64,000 nucleotides of DNA from Yamagishiella unicocca (Eukaryota; Chlorophyta; Chlorophyceae; Chlamydomonadales; Volvocaceae). Numbering within the stretch: position 1 is the first letter of the stretch; every line of letters starts with the position of its first letter. The position numbers and the translations under genes are program-made. The stretch covers positions 868,001-932,000 of the forward strand of contig BDSL01000010.1 of the NCBI GenBank assembly GCA_003116995.1, read 5' to 3'. Below the pieces are notes generated by a model that worked only from the letters and a program-made list of their open reading frames with translations, made no database searches and had not been told where the DNA came from. Below are positions 1 through 11,677 of this stretch, piece by piece.

Positions 1-554
1 AACCCCCGACCAACTCAGGTGTGCCACATCGCTGGGGCCCCTGGACCGACGCGACGCCCGCCACCCCGCCCTCAGGCACCCACTAACCGCCGTACGGCAC
101 CCCCCCCCCGCCTACCTGCACTCGCACGCCCGCACCCCATCCCCGGCTCCAGCTACACTTCCCATGTCGAGCAACCTGTCCTACCATGGACGCCGGCGGA
201 CCTCCTCTGGTAATATCCGGCTTCCTCACGACGTCCGCAACCCTATGGTCGGTATTCGGGCGGGTCGGGACCGGGCCGCGCTGTCCGCCCTCCCATCGCT
301 CACCACCTCCCCCAGTTCTCCTGCTAGCGCCCAAAAACGTTTCCTTGCGTCGCGCGGGGTCCTCGTTTCCTGTCGTCTCGCTGTAGCCGATTTAGCTTAG
401 CCGCCGAAGGTCAACTTACGACTATCGGCTTTCATATCCCCCACCCAGTTCTCCAGCATGCATCCCAAAACGTCTGTTCTAAACTGTTTTTTCTGGCATC
501 CACGGGTCTTCCTCGAAACCCCCCACACGCCGGGAATCGGCCTCGCTCGCCCCC
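1..554. other. 3' flank of the exchanger gene, no gene seen
   Basis: No supported coding region. It is C-rich, low-complexity sequence downstream of the exchanger stop codon. Positions 449-530 hold a copy of the dispersed family-A repeat (listed separately). No TGTAA signal is visible on the minus strand here, so the 3' end of the exchanger transcript is not located. Confidence 0.6.
449..530 (+). mobile_element. Family-A intron-edge repeat, flanking copy
   Basis: About 65 bases closely match 24741-24808. Both run through the core GCATGCATCCCA, then ACGTCT, then an AAACNGTTTTTTCTGG block and CCACGGGTC. This is the orientation seen at 3' splice sites of plus-strand genes. Here it lies just past the minus-strand exchanger stop, so it may mark an untranslated or neighbouring intron. 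Confidence 0.6.
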
Positions 555-3500
555 TCAGTTGTTGCTGCTGCTCCTGCCCACCTGCGCGCCCAGCATGGGG
601 ATCTCCTCCCCCGCCCCCACCTCCCCCTCAATCGCCGACGCCTCTCGCACCGCCGCTGCCGGCACTGGCAGGCTGGCTGCTGCTGCTGCCGCTGCTGCCA
701 GTGGCGGCGGCAGCGCTCCATCTCCCGCCCCCCCCGCGGCGACCGCCCTCATGCTACTGCTGCCCCGTACCCCCCCAGCCCCCGACGGCCCCGCCCCGCT
801 CCACCCGCGCAGACTGACCGTCCCAAAGTTAGCAACCGGCCCAACCACCACCCGCGACCCCCCCGTACCCCCCGGGCCGGGAGGCCTACGGACCGAGGAG
901 GGCCCCGCCCCCCCTTCTGACGCCCACCCCTCGTCGCCGACCGTGAGCTGGAACCCTGCGGCGGCCCCCGCCGATCCGTCCCGCTGCCAGCTCGGACCGC
1001 CCGCCCCAGCCACTGCTCCCGACCCGTGGGTCCCTCGATACGTGGTGGGGGATTTCGTCGTCGGCGACGACCCCGATGCCGCCGCCGGGACGGTTACGGC
1101 AGTAGCAGCTCCGGAAGCAGCAGCGGCAGCGGCAGCGGCGGCGGCGGCGGCAGTAGCAGGATCCGGCCGGGGTGGCACTTGGGTGACATTCAGCGTCTGC
1201 GGCTGTTCGTGGCTGGCCTGAGCGGCTCCAGCGGCTCCGAAACCACCGTGCTGGCTCGCGGTGAGGGATGCGCGGTAGGAGCCGGTGGTGGTCATCTCCG
1301 CCTCCCTCCGGGCGTCCGGGTGAATGAGCACCTGGGGCCACACGGCAGCAGCAGGGGCGCAGGATTTTGAGGAAGACCCGCGGCAGGGGAGCAGGGGCGG
1401 TGGCGGGGAGGGGGTTGGAGCGGGCAGGGGGGGGAGAGGGGTAGAGGCAACGGGCGGGAGGACAGGTTCAGAGGACAGGGCCCGCCCGCCCCTTTAATGC
1501 TAGCCCGCCACGCACCCCAAGTCCGGCCAACGCAAAACCCACCTCCCCTCCTGCACCCGCACGCGCACTCGCACGCGCCACCCTGCAGGCAACGAGGACC
1601 GCCACCAACCGCGCCCCAACCGTCACCAACCGTCATTAACCATACCCAACCGCCATCGACCAACCGCTCCACCGCCCCGCCCCGCGCCCCCGGCCCACCA
1701 CGTCCCAACCCCGCCCACCCGCCCGCCCGCCCTCTCCACCCGCTCACCCTTGACACTCGTCGGTCGAAGTCGTCGAAGCGGTCCACCAGGCGGCCGTCGT
1801 TGAGCAGCCGCACCCGGTCCAACAATGCGGAGGGGCGGGAGAGGGAGCGCGAGCGGCCGCCGCCCCGGAGCAGCCCGGACTTGGTACCGGCGGGGCCGGA
1901 GACGCTTTGGGCGCCCCGGCTGAGCTGCCCGGAGCCTGCAGGCAGCGGAGGGGTCGTCGTCACGTGCGCAGTGGGAGGGGTGCTGGCAAGGAGGAGGATC
2001 GTGGAAGGGACTGAGGGGGAATGCGAGGCTGCCACGTGGGCGACTACGACTGTGTGTTTCGTGTGTTATGTGTGTTTTTGGTGTGTGTGGGGAGGAGGAT
2101 GTTGCTCGACTGGCCGGCCAGTCGGCTGCCTGCCCAGCGGGCGCCGAGTATAACACGTCCGGTGAACGAACCGCCGTGCCGTGCCGCGCGGCCACTGGCT
2201 CGAGCCCCCCTGGAGCCGTTCCTCTCCCTTCGCCCACCTATCTCTCCGTTGCCTCCTCCGGACGGCTCCCCAAACTCCGGGAATCGGTCCTCCTCGCTGC
2301 CGCCGCCACCGCCGCCACCACCGCCACCGCCGCCGCCCCGGCTCCTGCCCTTGCTGCTGCTCCTGTGGCTGCTCCGCGACGAGCCGCCCCCGCCCCCGCC
2401 CTCGCCCCGCTCCTTCTCCTCCTCCTCCTCCTCCTCCTCCTCCTCTTTCTCCGCCGCCGCAATGTCGGCGCTGCCAAAGCCGTGCATGCGTGCGAAGGAG
2501 TCGCTTCTGTGCAGAATGAGGGCGGGGGTGTCCTCGGCCCGCAGCCGCAGCCGCTGCAGCAGGTAGCCCGAGGTGCCGCCGTTGAAGATGACGGTGACGA
2601 AGATGATGTAGAAGGTGCACGTCTTCATCACCTGGGGTTGGGGGGGTATAAAAGAAATCCGCGAATCCACGGGGAAGGAGGGGAGCGGGGGAAGGGGCCG
2701 GTTGCGCAGGTTGCGGCGGGGTGGGGTTACACCCGTTGGGGGTGGGTGGGGTGAGGGGAAGGGGATGGAGATGGAGCTCGTGGACACGGGGGCCGCCTGC
2801 TCAGGGAAGTCGCTGACGGCGGATGGTAGGGATGCGGTGTGTATGACATGGCCTGACACGGATTGTCATGACGTGTCATGATGTGTCATGATGTCTCATG
2901 ACATCTCATGATGTGCCAATATGTCATGACGTTTCATGACCTGCCATGATATGTCATGATATGTCGTGACGTGACATGGTATGTCGTGACGTAACGTCAC
3001 GTGGCAACCCGGGGGGAACTGACGGTATCTCGCTGCGTGCATGCATTTGAGAACGGGGCGTGGGGGAAGGGAAGCCGCGCAACCCCCCTTCCTCCCTTTC
3101 CCCCCTCTGTAACCCCCCCCATTCCCCCTCCGTCCCTCCTCCCCTGGCCAGCTGCAAAACCCACCCCGCCCTCACACCACCCTCCCCACCTCGCATCCCC
3201 CGCAGGGGCCCCACCTTCCCGTACTCCCCACCCCGCATCCCCCGCAGGGGCCCCACCTTGCCGTACTCCCCGAACTTCTCCGACGCCTCCACCGACAGCG
3301 CGAAGGCCATGGCCCCCCTCAGGCCGCTCCACCACATCATGAACTGCGCTCCAGGGGGGATGTGGCGCTCCCGCGGCCGCAGCAGGTTGACGGCGGCAGT
3401 GCAGGGTAGGATGTTGGCGGCGCGGGAGACTGCCAGTGCGACCAGAGAGAGCGCCTGGGGACGAGGGGGGTTTCGAGGAAGACCCGTGGATGCGAGAAAA

Positions 3501-6500
3501 AAGCGTTTAGAGGGGAGGAGGTAGTAGTGGGCTAAGATACCGCTAAGCCGGTGAGGCTGGTTGTCGTTGCGCCGTGTGTGTATGTGGGGGAGGGGAGAAG
3601 TGTAGGTGGGGTCGGGGCTCAGGGGAAGATGCCCTCGTATGTCGTATCCTCCAGGGCTGAGTACGGTAGAGCGGCAAATCCAACACAGCAGTAGGCGCAG
3701 TAGCAGCAGCAGCAGCAGACGCCATGGGGAACGATCCGGCCCGTATTCCCCGCTTCATCCACACACAGTGTACGGCATACACCGTGTAATCCCCCCGGTT
3801 CCCCCCCCCCCCGCCCCCTCACCGTGTACCCCAGGATGTTGAACTCCTCGTCCTGCAGGAACATGGTTGTGCCGATGTAGCAAAACACAAACAGCTCGAA
3901 CAGCCCCGCCAGGGTTTTGAAGAGCGTCTGTGCATCCGAAGGGGGGGCAGGGGTGGTAGTGGTGGTGGCGGGGTGCGGAAAGTAGGGTTACGCGGGCAGG
4001 GGTTAGGCGGGGGGGGGGGGCAAACTTTTCGAAATCGCCAATATTTTCGAAAGAAAACACATAGGAAGAAACAAAGGCAAAACACGAAGGCAAAGCCAAA
4101 GGTGAAAGTAAGTTCGTTTCGCTTCTTTTCCCCCTCCCACCCAGTCCCTCGCCCAACTGTCCCACCAGCCAGCCAGCCAGCCAGCCAGCCAGCGCTCCAG
4201 GCCCCCCACACAGCTCAATGTGACGGGCTCCTAACCGGCTTCCTAGTCCACGGGCTTTAGGGTTTTAGGGTTTTAGGGTTTTAGGGTTTTCCTTCAACCC
4301 ACCTCGATCTTATGCGCCGCCTCCGAGCTGAGGTTGGGCTTGACGTACATGTTCATCATCATGCCGTTGACCACAACCGCAACGATGCCGCTGCAGTGGA
4401 GCGCGTCGGCGACCAGGTAGCTGCCGTACGCAAATACGACAGCCAGGCCGACCTGCGGGGAGGTGGTCGGATGTCGGAGGGTGTCGGGGGGTGCCGGTGG
4501 GGTGTCGGTGGGGGCTGGGGTCGGGGGAAGCATGTGGGTGTGTGTGCGAATACGATCATGATCGGCGCAGTACGGATGGGTGGCGGTGGCAGCAGCAGGG
4601 GGTGGCTCGTAGGTCGTGTGTTTTGGGGGAGAATCCAAGTTAGCAAAAGGGCCATGGGGAGGGGGTTACTGGAGCGGCAGCTGACCCACCACCTCCGTCC
4701 CTACCTCCTCCCGCCCCTTCCAGCGGTGCATCCCCACCCCCCACTGGTTTTTCTCTCAGAAGACTCCCCTCCCCCCAACGGTCCCTCCGTCCCCTTCCTC
4801 CCCCCCCCCACGTACCTCGAAGGTGCTGCTGCCCCCCGATTGCGCCTCCGCCCCCCTGGAGCCCACGTCCTGCGAGACCACGATGGGGCCCGAGTAGAAG
4901 TACCGCGACCTGGGGGTTGGTTGGGAGACGGTTGAGGCGGTTAAGTCGGTTGAGGCGGTTCAGATGGGAGTCACGGGACTTGGGAGCTGCTGTTGCCGGA
5001 CGCACCGCGATAGCCAGGCGCCGACAAGAGCTGCCGGGCTGTCCTGCAGTATGTGTATGTGCATTCCCTCACCTCCCCTCGCTTTGGAGACGACCACCAT
5101 TTGTTGTCCAAATCCAACAATATGCCGCACTTGAAGACAGGTGGGGACTGCCAGCTAGCTTTCGATGCAGGCGATACGGTCGGTAGTACCCACGAGAGCT
5201 GGCGCACACGTCCTGCCCGGCTGCCCCACTTCAAGACGTCCCACGTACATCCCACGTATATCCAATGTACGTCCCACGTACATCCCACGTATATCCAATG
5301 TACGTCCCACGTACGTTCCACGTACGTTCCATGTACGTCCCACGTGTATCCCACGTAACGGTGTTTTCCTTCGTGCACGGGTTTTCCTCGCACCCGCCCC
5401 CCCACCCCCCACCTGAAGATGAATGCCGCCAGCAGGCCGATGGCGATTCCAATGAGCGTGGAGCCCAGGAAGATGCCAACGAACATACCGATGCCTGGGG
5501 GGGGGGGGGGATGAAAACCGTTGATGCGAAAAGGACAGGACGGTTGGCGCATGGTCGGCGGACACCTAGTTTGTGTGGGATTACAATAAAAGAACCGGTA
5601 ACGCGACTGGGGACATGTAGTGTGTGTGGGGGGGGAGAGGAATACGGGGCAGAGAGGGAGAGAGAGGAACTCCGGGGCCTGGTACATGAGTGGAGCCAGG
5701 ATAGCTAGGTGGCTGGAGAAGGCTTTCGCAGAAGGGCGGGGGCAGCGGTGCAGGGTGGCAGGGCGGGGAGAGGTTGGCCGAGCAGCAGGGGGATCCGTCG
5801 GGGGTCATCGGGGCGGATCAGGGACGGAGCCGACGGGGGGTGCAGGAGGCGGTGGCGGTAGCAATGGATAATTTATCCATCCACCCCGCCGGTCTCAGGA
5901 TTCTCCTTTGTTCCTCGTGTGTTTGGCAGACACGCGTTTCTACGCCCCCCCCCCCAAGCTCCCCCCCGCTCCTGCGGCTTTTCTCAACCCCCCTCCTCCG
6001 CACCCACCCGCGAACACCGACCCCGCGTTGACGTCCTTTCCCCCCAGGAACGACGCGATGACGTTGTACAGCACCATGCCCACGGCGTCGTTGAGCACGC
6101 TCTCCCCGAACACGTTCATGTAGAGGTCGGGCTGCGCGTTGAGGCGCTGGAACACCGCCAGGACCGTCACCTGGATGGGGGAAACCCCGGGGAGGGGGGG
6201 GGGGATATAAAATAAATCGGCGAATCCACGGCCGACAAACCAAGGGCGATGACGATGTGGGGGGGGGGCGAGGGGGTGGGATGTGGGGGGGGCAGATGTG
6301 TTGTTTTCCTGAGCAGCAGCTGAGACAGCACATGCGATGACCACGCCACCGGCTGACAATGCACGACAGCTCGTCGCTCCGAAACAGCCCCCGGGATGGA
6401 TCCGGATCCATGCCGTTACCGGGGATCCCAGCCGGAAAAGCACACCCCGGAATGCCCGACTTCAGGGCAACCTGCCGCTCCAGGCCTCGCCCGCTCTTCC

Positions 6501-9162
6501 ACTTCCGGTGATCCAGGCTGTTCACCTCAAAACCCTAAACCCTAAACGCCCCACCGTTTCCGCCTCCCTTTTCCCGTTCCACGTAGCATGTCAGCAATGC
6601 CTCTTGCACTCCCTTGTTGGCACGTCAGACCCGATTCTACACCTTGGGGGGGGCCCTATGTTTCCTATGTCGAGCAAACCCTCGGCTTCCCCCCCTCCTC
6701 TCCACCCACCGGGTCTGTGGCGCTGATGAGTGCTCCGAAGGTGAGGTTGGCGAGCAGCGGCATCTGGAAGCACCAGCCCCACAACCCGAAGGCCCACCTG
6801 CGGACAGCCCACCGCGGAGGGAGGGAGGGAGAGGGGTTACAGAAAAGAACCGGTTACTCGACATGGGAAGTGGGGGGGAGAGGGGGGAGGGGGATAAGAA
6901 GCGCCGCGCCTCGTCGCTGTGGTGGTGCGCGGGCGCTAGGCAGAAGCTGCGCCGTGGGAATTCAGTAGCGATGCTGGGAGAAGCATGTGTGATGTGCGGG
7001 GCTCGATCTGGGGACCCGTGTCACGGGTTGCACAAGACAACCAGGGGCTAGCGAAACCCTGGGCAGTATGGTAATGCGGTCCGAAACATTCCCTCCCTCC
7101 CCTTCCTCCCTCCCTCGTCCCTCCCCTTCCTCCCCCCCTGCCCGCCCTCTTCCCCCCCATCTGCCCCTCCTATGCTGCGCGCGCTGGCTTCCTCGCGGCC
7201 CCTCGTCCGGCTGCTGTCCCGCCGGCTCACATCATAAGGCCCACCACGAAGCACGAGATGGTGGTCCCGATGAACGCGTACACACACAGGCTGCCCACGT
7301 TCTTGATGAACCTGCGCATACGAGTGTGCGGTTGGGAGGGGGAAGGGGGGGTTGTAAGGCAGACCCGTGTACGCGAGAAAGGAGGGGGGGGGGCAGGAGG
7401 GGGACAGGGGGCCGAGGCGGAGGAGGGGGTGGGGGAGCGGCTTGGGGACGTGGCATTTTAGCAGACTCCAAGGAGGGTCCGGTCAAAAGCGGGGGACCTG
7501 CCGAGCTCCCGCAGTCCGCTCCCTCGAAACACAGACCGCAGTCCCCTCCCTCCGAGACCCCCCCCCCCCTGCTTCGTCAGTGTCACCGGTGCACGCCCCT
7601 CCACCCTCCACCAGTGCACGCCCCTCCGCCCTCCCAGCCGCACCCGGCCCCCCTGCCGCCTTCTCACATGCGCGTGTCCAGGCTGTAGCCCGCGTCGAAC
7701 ATGATGGTAGGCAGCAGGATGTAGAAGAAGATGCCGCCCTGCAGGGAGGTGCAGGGAGGTGCAGGGGAGGTGCAGGGAGGTGCAGGGGAGGTGCAGGGAG
7801 GTGCAGGGAGGTGCAGGGAGGTGCAGGGAGGTGCAGGGAGGTGCAGGGGAGGTGCAGGGAGGTGCAGGGAGGCGCAGGGAGGTGCAGGGAGGTGCAGGGG
7901 AGGTGCAGGGAGGTGCAGGGAGGTGCAGGGAGGTGCAGGGAGGTGCAGGGAGGTGCAGGGGAGGTGCAGGGAGGTGCGGGGAGGTGCAGGGAGGTGCGGG
8001 GAGGTGCAGGGAGGTGCAGGGAGGTGCGGGGAGGGCAGGGCAGGGGAGGGGTGAAGGGGGGTTAGGGGGCTGGACGCCGCATGAAGATCTAAGCCATGTC
8101 GGCAAGCGCCCGATTGGTGGCACACTATGTGTTTCCGTAGGTCGCTGTGGCTGCCTGCAGGCGGCCGGTCAGCAGCATCGGGGTGCCTGTCAGCTCGTGT
8201 CATCCGCCCCTCCCCCCTTTGCCGCGCCCCTGCACACACAACACACCACCACGCACACCGTCGCCCCATGCGGAACAGGATACCCCCGAACAGCCCCCCT
8301 GTAACTCCGCTAAATTGTCTCCCGTCTGTTCTAACGCTTCTTCAGTACCCCTCACGCATGCTTCATGATGACGGACGTCGCTAACTGCCTTCCGCTCTGG
8401 CCAGGTGGGTCCTCCGACCGCGTTAGGCATTTATACTTTGTATGTCTTGCCCGTTTTGTTTTGCCGCTGTGCGCGTGAGTTTGCGACCCTTGCTGTCAGC
8501 GCGGTTTCCCAAACGGCACGGCGGCGTGGTTCAAGACACGGGACGGTCCAGGACGTTCGCTGCTGGCATCTCACGCCGCTACGGTAACAACGGTCAGTAT
8601 CCGGGCAGGGCGCCGGGCTGCACCGCCACTCGCCGCGCCCACTTCCGCCCACCCGTTTCTCCGTCATACGCGTTGCACGTCACCGCGCTTTTGCTTATTT
8701 TTTTTATTTCTTTACACAGCTCCGACAGGCCGCCTCCACAGGTTTGCCGGTAGTCAGTCCCAGTGCTCTAGCATTCGCCCACAAAATTGGTGTCCGACGA
8801 CCATGCGCCAACTATCCTGTCCCGTTGCGTAAAACGGTTTTTATTCAACCCCCCTTTCCTCAAACCCTCCCCCCCTTTTGGACCATCACCTTCACCGCCC
8901 TCAGTTTGCCGGCCGTGGATTCGCGGATTCTCTTGTAAAATCAATCGCCGTTTCCTCACAATCGCCGTTTCCGGCCCCAGCGCACGCTGCCACCCACCTT
9001 GAACGCGACTGCCGCCGCCAGCTTACTTCCCACCCCCACCGCTCGCAGGATAAGGCCCACCAGCAGGCCCAGTAGCAGCGCCGCGCCGGCCTCGCCCATC
9101 CATTGGAAACGGATCCGCTCCAGAGCACGACCGATCACGAAGGCCACGGCCAGGACCACAAG
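555..9162 (-). CDS. Na+/H+ exchanger, NHX5/6-NHE8-like (CPA1), 13 exons; start exon missing
   Basis: Predicted electroneutral Na+(K+)/H+ antiporter of endomembranes. Exons with matching phases: 9162-8998, 7738-7668, 7311-7231, 6797-6710, 6170-6008, 5494-5413, 4909-4816, 4452-4303, 3927-3823, 3454-3257, 2631-2238, 1935-1748, 1331-555 (851 residues from the first supported codon). Family marks in order: a first membrane helix (LVVLAVAFVIG), FFYILLPTIMFDAGYSL (the amiloride-region FFxxLLPP motif with T for the second P), GALISATDP, FGESVLNDAVG with the Asn-Asp pair of electroneutral CPA1 carriers, ADALHCSGIVAVVV, and WWSGLRGAMAFAL. The last three exons code a tail with a Glu run, Gly runs and an Ala-rich end, longer than in plant NHX5/6. 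The initiator exon lies upstream of 9162. An ATG at 9646 followed by a GC-type donor is only a guess. NHE8 versus NHX5/6 cannot be decided by eye. Confidence 0.9.
2838..2985. repeat. TCATGA-rich degenerate tandem repeat
   Basis: Roughly ten-base steps built on TGTCATGAT and ATGTCATGAC, with many palindromic TCATGA cores. It lies in the exchanger intron between the exons ending 3257 and starting 2631. Confidence 0.7.
3192..3276 (-). repeat. 42-bp tandem duplication that copies a 5' splice site
   Basis: Two near-identical 42-bp units cover the last codons (Glu-Tyr-Gly-Lys) and the GTGGGG donor of the exchanger exon ending at 3257. The second copy in sense direction carries the same donor. The 14 codons between them are open and in frame. 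Confidence 0.85.
3466..3513 (-). mobile_element. Family-A intron-edge repeat before an acceptor
   Basis: On the minus strand it reads from the AAACGCTTTTTTCTCGC block through CCACGGGTCTTCCTCG to a C-run, ending about ten bases before the acceptor at 3455 (exchanger exon 10). Related copies lie at 40017-40068 and 41757-41812. Confidence 0.7.
4252..4291 (+). repeat. Interstitial telomere-type repeat (TTTTAGGG)
   Basis: Four tandem TTTTAGGG units. The block begins about 12 bases inside the exchanger intron whose donor is at 4302. Short partial copies (CCCTAAA) occur at 6531-6547. TTTTAGGG is the known Chlamydomonas-type telomere unit. Confidence 0.9.
5225..5350. repeat. ACGTAC-rich tandem repeat in an exchanger intron
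   Basis: Degenerate 10- and 32-base steps of CCCACGTACAT, CCCACGTATAT and CCAATGTACGT. It lies between the exons ending 5413 and starting 4909. Confidence 0.75.
5506..5620 (-). mobile_element. Families D and B repeats side by side before an acceptor
   Basis: In the sense (minus) direction a family-D copy (AGTCGCGTTACCGGTTC...) is followed by a family-B copy (GACCATGCGCCAAC, CCTGTCC, AACGGTTTTCAT). A 15-base C-run and the acceptor at 5495 follow directly. The D copy closely matches 41660-41705 in the phosphodiesterase gene. Confidence 0.7.
6203..6243 (-). mobile_element. Family-C intron-edge repeat before an acceptor
   Basis: The core GTCGGCCGTGGATTCGC is followed by an AT-rich stretch and C-runs. 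It lies upstream of the acceptor at 6171 (exchanger exon 5). Other copies: 2645-2680, 9180-9226, 36390-36432 and 39424-39463. Confidence 0.7.
7741..8036. repeat. 10-bp minisatellite ending at a 3' splice site
   Basis: About 28 copies of GGTGCAGGGA, some lengthened by one G or varied to GGTGCGGGGA. The array ends exactly at the acceptor of the exchanger exon starting 7738. It produces long spurious ORFs on both strands. Confidence 0.95.
8786..8940 (-). mobile_element. Families C and B repeats after a donor (reverse form)
   Basis: In the sense direction after the donor at 8997 come a family-C copy (GAATCCGCGAATCCACGG) and then a family-B copy ending in GGACAGGATAGTTGGCGCA. Both are the reverse complement of the copies found next to acceptors. 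Confidence 0.65.
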
Positions 9163-9179
9163 CTACGAAGGCACGGAGG

Positions 9180-9226
9180 GGGGGTTTTGATCAGGGAATC
9201 CGCGAATCCACGGCCGACAAACCGAG
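9180..9226 (-). mobile_element. Family-C intron-edge repeat before an acceptor
   Basis: It reads GTCGGCCGTGGATTCGCGG and then a C-run, about 17 bases before the acceptor at 9163. This shows that the first supported exchanger exon has an upstream intron. Confidence 0.7.
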
Positions 9227-10633
9227 GGGTGGGGACCGAGGGCACAGAGCAGGGCAGGGGATCAGCTGGTCTGGCTGTGCTAGGTTTGGGCGGTGGGGTG
9301 GGGAAGTCGAGGAGGAGGGTGGCGGGAGGAACCGAGCGTGGGTCTCACAGTGATGGCCCGACGCAATACAGTAAAAAACGACCTGCTGTGCAAAAGTGTC
9401 CGGTGGGGTTCTACTGCACCGCACACCCCCACAGCGCTAAACCTGGCTTGCGACCCAATTGAGCTGAACAGATGGATGCCGTGAGGCACGGCGCTGAGCA
9501 CCTGCCTGGATAGTTATCGCCACCGACGCCGGTACACCGTTCTCTGCGAAGAATCGGAAACTGTCATAACAAATAACGGTATCTTAGCAGAGCTACAGGG
9601 GATGGCTCTACAACTTGCCTTGTGTCGGCGGCGAGGCCAATCCATCGGAGTCCATTAGCGTCTGGACGGCCCCCGCCAGCAGCCCTCGAGGATAGTACTA
9701 TCTATGGAAAGGTAATGACGGTAGCGTTCACAGTGAATTCCCGATTAATATGCGAAACAACTGTCGGCGACCCAGCATCTGGGGTCAGTTCAGCCCTTGT
9801 CACCGCTCGTAATTATTATAGTTCACAGCCCAAGTTCCAGCTGCAAGTACACGGAATTGTTCCATTATTCCCGCGCAAATGCGCTATACCGGTACCGGTA
9901 ATATAATACTTGTACTAATGACAGGGTAAAGTTATTGTACTCCTTTACTATAGTCATAGACTGACATATGAACACTACAAACCTGTGAAGGCTGTGCAGA
10001 CATGGAAAACACAGCACCGAAACACAGTACGTAGTTTGCCATGTGGCGGCATCCAGTTCTGTTGGTTGCGTTCAGTTGCGTAAAGGAAACTCCTACCTTT
10101 CCCCATGTACAGATCGTTACACCTAGGAGAGCAAAGCGATACAATTTAACTTTGTGCGATTCCGAGACGGTCGGTGTTGCGCTACGAAAAGTCCCTCGAG
10201 GTGCCGTGCAGCTACCAGCACTACCAGCGCAGGACCGCAGTGTAGCCTCGTGTAGCAGTCCTGCACACGGCCCCATCTACTTATTTCCGTGTGGCCTTGA
10301 TTGTAACAATTGCTTCCCAAGCGTGCCAAAAATTACATTCTTTGTTCACACTTGCACATACGCAGGTTAATTGGCAACGCAGATAGCACGCAAGTGTCGT
10401 TGAGCTAGTACCGGCAGGTGCCGGCTGCCGGGCTCGTCCGTCTGGGTCCGTTCATAGCAATGAGCATGAGCATGAGCATGTTACAGACGTAGGGCCCTCC
10501 CAGGTCCTGTCCATATCCCCACGAACCGTTCGGTCAGGAGGCGCTTCTAAAGCAATAGTATATGGGGGAGAAAAACGATTAATATTAACTACATATGCTG
10601 CCAACGGGGGAGGCTTCCGAAGTGTACACCTTT
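9227..10633. other. Exchanger 5' region and intergenic DNA
   Basis: No supported coding exon. It should contain the missing exchanger start exon and promoter. ORFs here are short and have no recognisable product. Confidence 0.5.
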
Positions 10634-10843
10634 TCAAGTGTCGTTTCTATGTGTGGCGATTTGATAAAGTAAACTTGCTAAGTTCGCCGTAGCCGATTTC
10701 GTCATGGCCGTCTTCATCCCTAGATCAGCATTTATTCCTGACGCAAGCCTCATTTCTGCATAAGCTGGACATTCAAGCAAGACGTGCAATTCGTCCTCTA
10801 CTGACCGTGTGCCCTGAGTCGCGCAAAAACGGCAGACTCTATC
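10634..10843 (-). pseudogene. LINE-type retrotransposon relic, C-terminal zinc-knuckle end
   Basis: The minus strand reads CRFCATQGTRSVEDELHVLL and continues ECPAYAEMR, ending at a TGA at 10636-10634. Two cysteines, then His and Cys in the context ELHVLLECPAY, match the Cys/His cluster at the C-terminus of many LINE reverse-transcriptase proteins. Upstream the frame is broken by a stop within about ten codons, so this is a decayed 3' end. Possible further remnants extend to about 11.38 kb, but I could not recognise RT catalytic motifs. Confidence 0.65.
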
Positions 10844-11677
10844 CGCTCATAGCAATAAGGGGTCGGTCGTACAAGATGATGCAAGCAGCCCGCGTCGCAA
10901 TCCCCAGAGTCGGCGCCTTGGACTTGTGCGTTAATGCCGTGGTCAACTCTCTGACTTTTGCTCGTTGTAACACTGAAGGAGGTCCACGCCCAGTCGTCCA
11001 TGTAAGTGACACACCACGAGCAGGGGCAAGGAAACAAGGGGGGGTACGTCAGTGGCCGCACACAGCTAAGCGTCTTGTGATCCGAAAGATCAGGGAAGAC
11101 CGACGTTAATGCGTCACGTATGGTTAATGCGTCACGTATGGTAAGATAGCCGAACCTCCTGGCCTCGTGCATCGCGTACCAGGACGGGCTTGACACACGT
11201 GTTTCAGCGTCTAATCCAGGTGACCCAATTTCATACATAAGTATCACAATAGTTTCAATCGTCAGTGCATACAAGGGGATCGGGTTCCGTCCCGCAAATC
11301 TTGCCGGGCAGCCCAAGTGCCTCGGTACACAGTCTATCCGTACGCAATTGACCGGGACACTGTTGGCATGGAAACCTGGAGACAAGTGGGTGAATTGACA
11401 TCAGTTCTCCAACATTAACAAGATTGTTTCTTGTGGCTACCGTTGTAGATCACCCTGGCAACCAGTGGGCATGAATAACACAATTCTCGGACTTTGCACA
11501 ATTCTCGGACTTTGCACATCCAATACCGGATTACACGCCTTCATTATTGTATCTTGTAGCTAGCAGCCGTTGCCTTCTTATCGGTGTAATTTTGCTCGCC
11601 AATCACAGTTGGTCCGCGCGTTGCTCATAACCTGCCTTCACAATCCATATGATGAGCTCTCTATAAAAACTATTACC
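10844..11677. other. Intergenic DNA with small direct repeats
   Basis: No supported gene besides possible LINE debris. Direct repeats: GCGTCACGTATGGTTAAT twice at 11111-11143, and ATTCTCGGACTTTGCACA twice at 11482-11519. CTATAAAAAC at 11661-11670 lies directly ahead of the ATG at 11678, too close to be its TATA box unless the leader is extremely short. Confidence 0.5.
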